40,070 nt of DNA from an uncultured Collinsella sp. (GTDB taxonomy: Bacteria; Actinomycetota; Coriobacteriia; Coriobacteriales; Coriobacteriaceae). The DNA lies in contig CAUFRO010000019.1 in the NCBI GenBank assembly GCA_959027945.1, positions 1-40,070 of the forward strand. The letters run 5' to 3'. A program made the position numbers and the translations under genes. Position 1 is the first letter of the stretch, and each line of letters opens with the position of its first letter. Of this stretch, positions 33,284 to 40,070 are shown one piece after another. The notes under the pieces were generated by a model that was given only the letters and a program-made list of their open reading frames with translations, made no database searches and was not told the origin of the DNA.

Positions 33284-34555
33284 GTGAACGCAAACGCCTC
33301 CTATGACGTCTTGGTAATCGGCGGCGGGGCCTCGGGTCTCGCCGCCGCCATTACGGCCGCACGCGCAGGCAAAAGCGCCTGCATCGTTGAGCGCGATGTT
33401 GCCTGCGGCCTTAAACTCCTTGCGACCGGCAACGGCCGCTGCAACCTTTCCAACGAATCAATTGATTTCCAGCGGTACAACCGCCCCGCATTCGTCGAAT
33501 CCGTCATGGGTCCCCAGCCCGAGCAAGAGCTCGGCAGTTTCTTCTCCTCGCTGGGCATCATGACGACCTCCGAGGAGGGCCGGCTGTATCCGCGCTCCCT
33601 TCGTGCCGAATCGGTGCGCGATGCGCTTCTCAACGCTTGCAACCGCCTGGGTATCACCTTGATTTGTGGAGCAAACGTTGCCTCGGCATTCAAAGCCCCC
33701 GAGGGCTGGGCACTCCAAATAGACCGTCCCGCGCGAGCACTCAAGGCAAAAAAGCACGACGACCGAAAATCGGAGGTCCGCTCGCTTCGGAAGGCGCTCG
33801 CCGACACCCCTCGCACGAACGAGACGCTGCAGGCAAAGGCCGTAATTATCGCTACGGGCGGCAACCCTGTCGAAATCGCGAAGACGTTCAATCTTTCCCT
33901 CACACCGCAGCATCCCGTCCTCTGCCCTGTGTCGGCATCAGTCTTCGGCGACCAGACTGCGCTTAAGACACTGGATGGCCTGCGCGTCCGCGCCCGTTTG
34001 ACGCTCACCCGCAATCACGAGGAGCTCTGGCGCGAAGACGGCGAAGTGCTCTTCCGAACCTTTGGCATCTCGGGCGTTGCCGCCTTTAACCTCTCCCGTC
34101 GCGTCCAGCGCGGCGACACGATTCTGCTCGACGTTTTTCCCGACCTCTCCAAAGACGAGTTGCTCGATATGCTCAGCCAGCGAGTTGCGTTGCTCGGCGG
34201 CTTTTCACCCCGCGACCCCCGCTGGCTCGACGGCATGCTCGCCCCGCAGTTCTCTCACGTTGTCTGCACCGCATTCGAACAGTGCCACCCCGGGTCGTAC
34301 GACGTCATCCATCTGGTCTCAATCCTCAAGCACTTTAAGATGCTCGTCGAGGGAACGACAGAGGAGCGTTCGGCCCAGGTCACGCGCGGCGGCGTGCCCA
34401 TCGAGAGCGTCTCAGCTCCCAACCTCTGCGTGAGCAACGCGGCAGACGCCCCACTTTACATCTGTGGCGAGGCGCTCGACATCGATGCCGATTGCGGCGG
34501 TTTCAACCTTGCATGGGCTTGGATCTCGGGTATTCGCGCTGCAAGCAGCCTATAG
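33284..34555 (+). CDS. HI0933/BaiN-family FAD-dependent oxidoreductase
   Basis: 423-residue flavoprotein. The FAD Rossmann motif GGGASGLAAAITAARAG is at the N terminus, followed by the family signature GLKLLATGNGRCNLSN and a C-terminal ALDIDADCGGFNLAWAWISG that closes the flavin site. The reaction is unknown in most members; some reduce bile-acid or ribosomal-cofactor substrates. The start is GTG, directly following the mrp TAA with no gap, so it is strongly coupled to mrp. A basic/acidic stretch near residues 145-175 (KAKKHDDRKSEVR) looks like an inserted loop. Confidence 0.88.
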   Translation: MNANASYDVLVIGGGASGLAAAITAARAGKSACIVERDVACGLKLLATGNGRCNLSNESIDFQRYNRPAFVESVMGPQPEQELGSFFSSLGIMTTSEEGRLYPRSLRAESVRDALLNACNRLGITLICGANVASAFKAPEGWALQIDRPARALKAKKHDDRKSEVRSLRKALADTPRTNETLQAKAVIIATGGNPVEIAKTFNLSLTPQHPVLCPVSASVFGDQTALKTLDGLRVRARLTLTRNHEELWREDGEVLFRTFGISGVAAFNLSRRVQRGDTILLDVFPDLSKDELLDMLSQRVALLGGFSPRDPRWLDGMLAPQFSHVVCTAFEQCHPGSYDVIHLVSILKHFKMLVEGTTEERSAQVTRGGVPIESVSAPNLCVSNAADAPLYICGEALDIDADCGGFNLAWAWISGIRAASSL

Positions 34556-34565
34556 CCGCGCAGTC

Positions 34566-34571
34566 TATAAT
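34566..34571 (+). promoter_or_regulatory. Putative -10 box ahead of the second flavoprotein gene
   Basis: TATAAT lies 64 bases before the start at 34635. No matching -35 is seen at 16-18 bases. A terminator-like hairpin follows immediately. Confidence 0.3.
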
Positions 34572-34583
34572 CAAAACGCATTC

Positions 34584-34616
34584 GGGCCGTCTGGGACACC
34601 GGGCGGCCTCTTTCTT
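34584..34616 (+). terminator. Terminator-like hairpin between the two flavoprotein genes
   Basis: GGCCGTC (34585-34591) pairs with GGCGGCC (34602-34608) with one G-U pair, followed by TCTTTCTT. It is 30 bases after the first flavoprotein gene and 19 bases before the start of the next. It could end the mrp transcript or attenuate the next gene. Confidence 0.55.
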
Positions 34617-34634
34617 GCATCTAAGGAGACCTCG

Positions 34635-36275
34635 ATGATCGAAATCACCCAAGTCCACGCGTCACTCGATGAGGGCGGCGACGAAACCGCCTGCCTTGCT
34701 ATTGGTAGACGCGCCGTCAAACGAGCCCTGCGATGCGAGGATTCCCAGATTAAAGCCATTGAGCTCCATCGCAAGTCAATCGACGCCCGTAAAAAGCGAG
34801 ATGTCCATTTTATTTTGAGCTTTCGAGTCGAGCTGACAAGCTCCCGACTCGAGCAGGAGGTGGTCGACCGCGTCGCCGAGTGCGACCGCTCGCGCATCCG
34901 CATGGTAGACGGCGAGGCTCCTTCATTCCCCAACCCTGTCCCAAATGCACCCAAGGGGCGTCCCGTCGTTGTCGGCGCCGGTTGCGCCGGTCTCTTCGCC
35001 GCCCTGACCCTTGCCGAAGCGGGCCTTAAACCCCTGCTCATCGAGCGCGGCGACCCCGCGTTTCGCCGCTCGGAAGCGATTGATCTCTTTCTTAAGGAGC
35101 GTATCCTCGACCCCGACAGCAATATCCAATTTGGCCTGGGCGGCGCAGGGACCTTCTCGGACGGCAAGCTCAACACGGGAACCAAGAATCCTGCCCATCG
35201 GCTGATTCTTGAGACCTTCGTCGAAGCTGGCTCACCTCGCGACATCCTGTGGGACGCCAAGCCGCACATTGGCTCCGACATCCTCCCCACCGTCGTCACC
35301 AACATTTCCCAGCGCATCGAGCAGCTCGGTGGAACCGTCCGCTATCGAACAAGGCTCGTCAATATTCGAACCGATGGATCTGGCGCCATCACCGGCGTCG
35401 ATGTCCAACCGCCCCAAGAAACCACAAGCGAGACAATCGCCACAAAGCACCTCATTCTCGCCTGCGGCCATTCCGCCCGCGACGTATTCGAGCTTCTCAA
35501 AGAACATAACGTTGCCCTCGCGCAAAAGACCTTTGCCATGGGTGTGCGCATCGAGCATCCTCAGCGCGACATCGACCGTGCCCAATATGGCCCTTCGGCG
35601 GGGCACCCGGCACTCGGAGCAGCCCCCTACAAGCTTGTCGCCCATCTCCCCAACGGCCGCAGTGTGTTCTCGTTTTGCATGTGCCCCGGAGGACAGGTTG
35701 TCGCGGCCTCTTCCGAGCAAGGCCATCTGTGCGTCAACGGCGCCAGCCTCAATGCCCGCGACGGGCGCAACGCGAATGCCGCCTTACTCGTTAACGTCAC
35801 ACCTGACGACCTTCCCGGCGATGATCCGCTCGCAGGCATTGAGCTCCAGCGCGCCTGCGAGCGAGCCGCTTATCGCCTGGGCGGCTCCAACTGGAACGCG
35901 CCGGCACAGCTCGTCGGAGATTTCCTTGCTAGACGCGCCAGCACGGCACCCGGAAAGGTAAAACCGACCTATCCACTTGGCGTGACCTGGACGGCGATCG
36001 ACGATGCCCTCCCGCAGCATATCGTCGAATCGCTTCGTTTGGGAATCCCCCTGCTCGGTAAGAAACTGCGTGGCTATGACCGCCCCGATGCGGTCCTCAC
36101 TGGCGTGGAGACGCGTTCGAGCTCCCCGGTCACCGTCACCCGCGATCGAACATGCCACGCCGTGTCGACTCCGGGCCTTTACCCTTGCGGCGAGGGTGCC
36201 GGATATGCCGGCGGCATCATGAGTGCCGCCACCGATGGCATCCGTTGCGCTGAGGCGCTGATAGCAGACCTCTAG
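34635..36275 (+). CDS. FAD-dependent dehydrogenase (COG2509-like)
   Basis: 546-residue protein. An N-terminal domain of about 95 residues (CLAIGRRAVKRALRCED, RKSIDARKKRDVHFILSF) precedes the FAD-binding GAGCAGLFAALTLAEAGLKP at about 116-135; FGLGGAGTFSDGKLNTG and the C-terminal CGEGAGYAGGIMSAATDG are hallmarks of this uncharacterised family. Substrate and redox partner are unknown. The start has AAGGAG 6 bases upstream; a longer in-frame reading overlaps the preceding gene and crosses the hairpin, so I reject it. Cofactor binding is well supported, function is not. Confidence 0.87.
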   Translation: MIEITQVHASLDEGGDETACLAIGRRAVKRALRCEDSQIKAIELHRKSIDARKKRDVHFILSFRVELTSSRLEQEVVDRVAECDRSRIRMVDGEAPSFPNPVPNAPKGRPVVVGAGCAGLFAALTLAEAGLKPLLIERGDPAFRRSEAIDLFLKERILDPDSNIQFGLGGAGTFSDGKLNTGTKNPAHRLILETFVEAGSPRDILWDAKPHIGSDILPTVVTNISQRIEQLGGTVRYRTRLVNIRTDGSGAITGVDVQPPQETTSETIATKHLILACGHSARDVFELLKEHNVALAQKTFAMGVRIEHPQRDIDRAQYGPSAGHPALGAAPYKLVAHLPNGRSVFSFCMCPGGQVVAASSEQGHLCVNGASLNARDGRNANAALLVNVTPDDLPGDDPLAGIELQRACERAAYRLGGSNWNAPAQLVGDFLARRASTAPGKVKPTYPLGVTWTAIDDALPQHIVESLRLGIPLLGKKLRGYDRPDAVLTGVETRSSSPVTVTRDRTCHAVSTPGLYPCGEGAGYAGGIMSAATDGIRCAEALIADL

Positions 36276-36301
36276 TGCACGAACTCCCGCGTCCAAACGA
36301 C

Positions 36302-36337
36302 ACAGGCCCCGAGCTCCACAGGGAACTCGGGGCCTGT
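36302..36337. terminator. Bidirectional terminator between convergent genes
   Basis: A perfect 12-bp stem, ACAGGCCCCGAG (36302-36313) with CTCGGGGCCTGT (36326-36337), and a 12-base loop. It separates the flavoprotein gene from the converging uvrB and ends just before the uvrB stop (36341). U-tracts are short on both sides. Confidence 0.75.
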
Positions 36338-36340
36338 TCG

Positions 36341-38581
36341 CTACTTCCTGAATCTTGCACCCTGGCGTTTTCTGCCCGAAGCAAAGGTAGAACCCTTGCG
36401 AGCCTGCGAACGCAAACGCTCGATCGTTTCGTCCTCAGATGCGCCCTCAAGCATCGCCCGAATCTGAACGACGGCATCGCGCAGACGCGCCGCCTCCTCA
36501 AAGTCCATGGCGGCGGAAGCGTTGCGCATGTCTTCCTCCATGGTCTCGACGATCCGCACGAGCTCGTCATGCGGCAGCCCTTCCAGCTGCTCGGCGAGCG
36601 TCTGCTCGGGCGCCACCGTCTCCGGCGCGGCGCCCTCGCCGTTTTCGTCGGGCGTATAGAACGCACCGTGACCCAGCGAATCGCCTCTCGAGCGCCCCTT
36701 CGAGCCCACAGTCTTTTCGGCCTCGGTAATAAAGCTCGAGATGTCGTTAATGGCCTTGCGGACCGTCTTGGGCACAATGCCATGCTCTTCGTTATATGCC
36801 ATCTGAATCTCGCGACGGCGCTGCGTCTCCTCGATGGCTTCTTTCATCGAATCGGTCACAACGTCTGCATACATGATGACCTCGCCGTCGGCATTACGGG
36901 CCGCACGGCCAATCGTCTGAATCAACGAACGGCGATTGCGCAAGAAACCTTCCTTGTCAGCGTCGAGAATTGCCACCAGCGAGACCTCGGGAAGGTCAAG
37001 ACCCTCGCGAAGCAGGTTAATGCCAACGAGAACATCGATCTTTCCCTCGCGCAGCGTTCGCAAGATCTCGACACGGTCCATCGTCGCCGTATCGGAATGC
37101 ATGTAGTTGACCTTAATGCCGGCATCAAGCAGATGGTCGGTCAGGTCCTCGGCCATGCGCTTGGTGAGCGTGGTCACCAGCACGCGCTCCTTGCGGGCAA
37201 CGCGCTCGCGAATCTCGTCCTCAAGATCGTCAATCTGCCCACGAACCGGACGCACATCGATCTTGGGGTCGAGCAGACCGGTCGGACGAATAATCTGCTC
37301 AACGTCGTTCTGGCTAACCCGCAGCTCATAGTCGCCCGGCGTGGCCGAAACGTAGATGAACTGGGGAATCCTCGCCTCAAACTCATCGAAACGAAGCGGG
37401 CGGTTATCGAGTGCCGAAGGCAGACGAAAACCATGCTCAACCAGCGTCACCTTACGCGAGCGGTCGCCTTCGTGCATGCCGCGGATCTGCGGCACCGTTA
37501 CATGGCTCTCGTCGATGATGCAGAGCATATCCTTAGGAAAGTAATCGATCAGGGTAAACGGCGGCTCGCCCGGTTTTCGGCCGTCCAGATGACGCGAGTA
37601 GTTCTCGATACCGTTACAGAAACCCATGGTCTCGAGCATCTCGAGATCATAGTCGGTACGCTGCTGCAGACGCTGCGCCTCGAGCAGCTTATCAGTCGCC
37701 TTGAGCTCGGCCACACGCTTCTCGCACTCTTCGCTGATTGATTTCAGAGCCGCTTTGACCTTAGGCTTCTCAGTCACGTAGTGCGAGGCCGGCCACACGG
37801 GAATGGCCTCGTACTCACGCAGCATCTCGCCGGTGACCTCGTCGATCTCGGCAATCAGCTCGACCTCGTCGCCAAAGAACTCAAACCGCAACGGATGCTC
37901 GGCATAGGGCGGATACACGTCGACGACATCGCCGCGCACGCGGAAGGTGCCACGTGCCAAATCATAGTCATTGCGATCGTACTGGATATCGATAAGCGCA
38001 TGGATAAAGTCATCGCGCTCGAGCGGCACCTTCTTGTCGACGTTCGGAGCTAGGCCCGCATAGTCCTCGGGGGAGCCAATGCCATAGATACACGAGACCG
38101 ATGCGACGACGATCACATCGCGTCGAGATAGCAGCGATGCCGTCGCCTGATGGCGCAGCATCTCGACCTCTTCGTTAATCGAGGAGTCTTTCTCGATATA
38201 CGTATCACTCTGCGGTACATATGCCTCGGGCTGATAGTAATCGTAGTACGACACAAAATAGACCACGGCGTTGTTAGGGAAGAATTCCTTGAGCTCGCTC
38301 GCGAGCTGAGCGGCAAGCGTTTTATTGGGAGCCATGACCAGCGTCGGCTTCCCCAGGGCCTCAATAGTCTTAGCCATCGTGAAGGTCTTGCCCGAACCAG
38401 TCACGCCCAGCAAAACCTGATAGCGATCTCCGTCCCTCACACCCTGCACAAGCGACTCAATGGCCTTAGGCTGGGAACCGGCGGGCTCGTATGGAGACAC
38501 GACCTTAAACGGCACCTCAGAGCCCTCAACGCCAAAACGTTTGAGCTCTCCTCCAACACGCTCAACTTCAAATTCCGCCAT
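36341..38581 (-). CDS. uvrB: UvrABC excinuclease subunit B
   Basis: 746-residue helicase-like subunit that verifies damage and loads UvrC. The helicase motifs include LGVTGSGKTFT, the lesion-probing beta-hairpin YYDYYQPEAYVP, CIIDESHVT, and GINLLREGLDLPEVSLVAILDADKEG (residues about 530-555). The C-terminal UVR domain contains AMDFEEAARLRD and contacts UvrC. I use the ATG giving MAEFEVERVG, with TAGGAG upstream. It exceeds the usual 670 residues because of an acidic linker (about residues 630-670) and a basic tail RKRQGARFRK. Confidence 0.96.
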   Translation of the reverse strand: MAEFEVERVGGELKRFGVEGSEVPFKVVSPYEPAGSQPKAIESLVQGVRDGDRYQVLLGVTGSGKTFTMAKTIEALGKPTLVMAPNKTLAAQLASELKEFFPNNAVVYFVSYYDYYQPEAYVPQSDTYIEKDSSINEEVEMLRHQATASLLSRRDVIVVASVSCIYGIGSPEDYAGLAPNVDKKVPLERDDFIHALIDIQYDRNDYDLARGTFRVRGDVVDVYPPYAEHPLRFEFFGDEVELIAEIDEVTGEMLREYEAIPVWPASHYVTEKPKVKAALKSISEECEKRVAELKATDKLLEAQRLQQRTDYDLEMLETMGFCNGIENYSRHLDGRKPGEPPFTLIDYFPKDMLCIIDESHVTVPQIRGMHEGDRSRKVTLVEHGFRLPSALDNRPLRFDEFEARIPQFIYVSATPGDYELRVSQNDVEQIIRPTGLLDPKIDVRPVRGQIDDLEDEIRERVARKERVLVTTLTKRMAEDLTDHLLDAGIKVNYMHSDTATMDRVEILRTLREGKIDVLVGINLLREGLDLPEVSLVAILDADKEGFLRNRRSLIQTIGRAARNADGEVIMYADVVTDSMKEAIEETQRRREIQMAYNEEHGIVPKTVRKAINDISSFITEAEKTVGSKGRSRGDSLGHGAFYTPDENGEGAAPETVAPEQTLAEQLEGLPHDELVRIVETMEEDMRNASAAMDFEEAARLRDAVVQIRAMLEGASEDETIERLRSQARKGSTFASGRKRQGARFRK

Positions 38582-38632
38582 GGATACTCCTAACTCATAC
38601 ATCTGCAGTATACGCAGGCGGCAGGCATAGTC

Positions 38633-39214
38633 CTATACGAACCGATCGGGATAGAGGGTCTTGTAGCGAGCCCAGGCATTATTGACACGAATCAGATACG
38701 CCTGCGTCTCGGGAAAGGTGATTGCATTATGAAGCGACGTGCTCTGCTGCGCCCATCCGTCGACATTGCCCATGCCGGCGTTATAGGCGGCAATGGCACT
38801 GTCAGTCGACCCGTTAAAATACGTTAGAAGATACGAAAGATACGCACAACCAAACTCGATGTTCGTAGCGGGATCGTTAAGGTCGCCGGCTGAATACTCG
38901 CTGCCATCGACAAGACCCTTGGCAATCATATCCTGGGCAGTCTCGGGCATCAGCTGCATCAATCCCCGTGCGCCTTGATTCGACTCAGCCTCGGGATCCC
39001 AATTCGATTCCGACTTTATGACAGCGCACACCAGATACGGATCAAGATTGTGCGAAATGCTCGATTGCTTTACGTACGCCTCATAGTCAATTGGATACAA
39101 AGGCTTAAAGAAGGCGGCAGGAGCATACGAGTAGACGAGCGAAATAAGGCCGAAGACAAACATAACGACAAGTGGCGCCACGCGATACCACGTAAAGAAA
39201 CGTGTCTTAGGCAT
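38633..39214 (-). CDS. Membrane-anchored lytic transglycosylase (SLT domain)
   Basis: 193-residue peptidoglycan hydrolase. An N-terminal membrane helix (about residues 11-31) is followed by an SLT domain with catalytic Glu69 in VIKSESNWDPEA, then GARGLMQLMPETA and AYNAGMGNVDGW. It cleaves the glycan strand with formation of 1,6-anhydroMurNAc and faces outward. I choose the second Met (MPKTRF), because AAGGATGAGG lies just upstream; the Met three codons earlier is possible. It overlaps the coaE end by 8 bases, so the two are coupled. Confidence 0.9.
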   Translation of the reverse strand: MPKTRFFTWYRVAPLVVMFVFGLISLVYSYAPAAFFKPLYPIDYEAYVKQSSISHNLDPYLVCAVIKSESNWDPEAESNQGARGLMQLMPETAQDMIAKGLVDGSEYSAGDLNDPATNIEFGCAYLSYLLTYFNGSTDSAIAAYNAGMGNVDGWAQQSTSLHNAITFPETQAYLIRVNNAWARYKTLYPDRFV

Positions 39215-39848
39215 CGGCCTCATCCTTATCCACTACATCCCCGAAGCCATGTCGCACAAGCCATGCGTCCAGTTGTTCAAAGAGCGAGTTATCGCCTGCC
39301 GCATTATCGATTACCGTCGTAGCGAGGTTGCAAAGCGAAGCCTCATCAGGTTGGCATGCAGAGCGCGCATCAAAAGCAGAGGACTCCATACCACGATGAA
39401 TGGCACGCTCGCGACGAACAGCTAAAGGAGCGCTGATAACCAAAATTTCATCAGCCAGGCCAAAAGCATCCTCAAAACCAGTCGGGGCAGAAACCTCGAC
39501 AACCGCAAGGGGATAACGGGGGGACGAAACCGTGCAGCAAACCGGATCAAGGATCCTCAGCGAAAGCTGTTCGATGAGAACCGGATGAACGATGCCATTG
39601 AGCCGAGCAACTGTATCAGGAGAGGCGAAAGCTCGAACAGCGAGGACATTGCGGCGAATGCCGCCCTCCCCGTCCAGAATGTCCCAACCGAATTCTTCCG
39701 CAAGGGCATTGACGATATCGGAGCCTGGCACATACAGCGATTTGGCAAGCTCATCCAGATCGATAAGCATGGCGCCATGAGATTCGAGATAGCGGCAGGC
39801 AGTCGACTTACCCGAAGCAATATTGCCCAAGACAAAAACGGTAAACAT
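39207..39848 (-). CDS. coaE: Dephospho-CoA kinase
   Basis: 213-residue kinase for the last step of coenzyme A synthesis. P-loop GNIASGKST is at residues 8-16; LIDLDELAKSLYVPGSD, the substrate-binding LNGIVHPVL and ERAIHRGM (lid region) follow. The C terminus is a little divergent and the family usually writes D-x-D-x-I-AR at the second motif, here LDELAKSL, so I allow some doubt about activity. The ATG giving MFTVFVLGNI is preceded by GGGAGG; the 43-residue in-frame extension upstream is not family-like. It overlaps the transglycosylase gene by 8 bases. Confidence 0.9.
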   Translation of the reverse strand: MFTVFVLGNIASGKSTACRYLESHGAMLIDLDELAKSLYVPGSDIVNALAEEFGWDILDGEGGIRRNVLAVRAFASPDTVARLNGIVHPVLIEQLSLRILDPVCCTVSSPRYPLAVVEVSAPTGFEDAFGLADEILVISAPLAVRRERAIHRGMESSAFDARSACQPDEASLCNLATTVIDNAAGDNSLFEQLDAWLVRHGFGDVVDKDEADA

Positions 39849-39980
39849 CAAGTCCTCCCTAACGCCAATGGGAGTTATTATCGCGCAAATACAAACGAAG
39901 GACTCAAAATACAGCCAAACAGTAAGACAAGCTAAACGAAGACGAGTTCGTGTATTGCAACTCTCTATCAAACGCAAAAA

Positions 39981-40008
39981 AAGGGGGAGGCCGCGCGGCC
40001 TCCCCCTT
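39981..40008. terminator. Strong terminator near the right edge
   Basis: A perfect 12-bp stem, AAGGGGGAGGCC (39981-39992) with GGCCTCCCCCTT (39997-40008), around GCGC. Seven A's on the left read as a U-run on the minus strand, so it ends a minus-strand gene coming from beyond the window. Bases 40011-40070 are GC-rich, with a small ACGGC/GCCGT hairpin; a short minus-strand frame ends there in TGA, but I cannot identify it. Confidence 0.85.
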
Positions 40009-40070
40009 CTTCAAGTCAAGCGCACGGCTCGGTGCCGTCCACCGGTCAGCGGCGCCCTGGCCTCCCACGG

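Noticed and set aside
40010..40070. C-terminal end of a ribosomal S1 or polymerase gene next to coaE
   Set aside because: The short minus-strand reading before the TGA does not resemble either protein, and the piece is too short to judge.
1..40070. tRNA, rRNA, CRISPR array, insertion sequence or prophage genes
   Set aside because: I looked for CCA-ending cloverleaf patterns, regularly spaced repeats and transposase or integrase motifs, and saw none that I could support.

Overview
The window looks like a chromosomal piece of a Coriobacteriia gut actinobacterium, most likely Collinsella or a close relative. This is inferred from the fairly high G+C, WhiA beside RapZ, the actinobacterial gene order uvrC / rapZ / whiA / gap / pgk / tpiA / secG, an Arg-type P-loop in RapZ and Tat-type lipoprotein signals on both solute-binding proteins. 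I recognise 31 protein genes. All are on the minus strand except a three-gene plus-strand block at 32453-36275. I see no rRNA, tRNA, CRISPR array, transposase or phage gene. Several genes appear to use GTG starts (nanA, satB, uvrC and the first flavoprotein).

Minus-strand layout, read from low to high coordinates (the reverse of transcription). At 153-6095 is a five-gene oligopeptide ABC transporter (oppA-oppB-oppC-oppD-oppF) with a hairpin after oppA and a strong terminator after oppF. At 6390-11484 are secG and the lower-glycolysis genes gpmI, tpiA, pgk and gap, with terminators after gap, gpmI and secG that should set different transcript levels. At 11678-13534 are whiA and rapZ, without the yvcK gene that usually lies between them.

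From about 13.6 to 24.4 kb lies the accessory part, which I read as a sialic-acid import and breakdown locus. In transcription order it is satA (binding protein), satB (permease), satC (a fused permease-ATPase), satD (ATPase), a serine acetylesterase, a second esterase-like protein that has lost its catalytic serine, nanA (lyase), nanK (ROK kinase) and nanE (epimerase). Together they would import N-acetylneuraminate, remove O-acetyl groups, split it to ManNAc and pyruvate, phosphorylate ManNAc and epimerise it to GlcNAc-6-P. The locus sits between uvrC and rapZ, which are close together in many actinobacteria, so it looks like an insertion into conserved gene order. It holds two large imperfect inverted repeats (14345-14442 and 15491-15600), and a possible three-way-junction RNA (24180-24260) lies in the satA leader.

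From 24.4 to 39.8 kb are DNA repair and envelope genes: uvrC, murJ (with a 250-residue N-terminal extension carrying three copies of a Thr motif), a YbaK/EbsC-type Cys-tRNA(Pro) deacylase, uvrA, uvrB, a small membrane-anchored lytic transglycosylase and coaE. The plus-strand block encodes an Mrp-type Fe-S carrier ATPase and two unrelated FAD-dependent oxidoreductases. All three subunits of the UvrABC excinuclease are present. The most unusual material is the structured non-coding DNA in and around the sialic-acid locus, the dead esterase paralogue and the MurJ tail.
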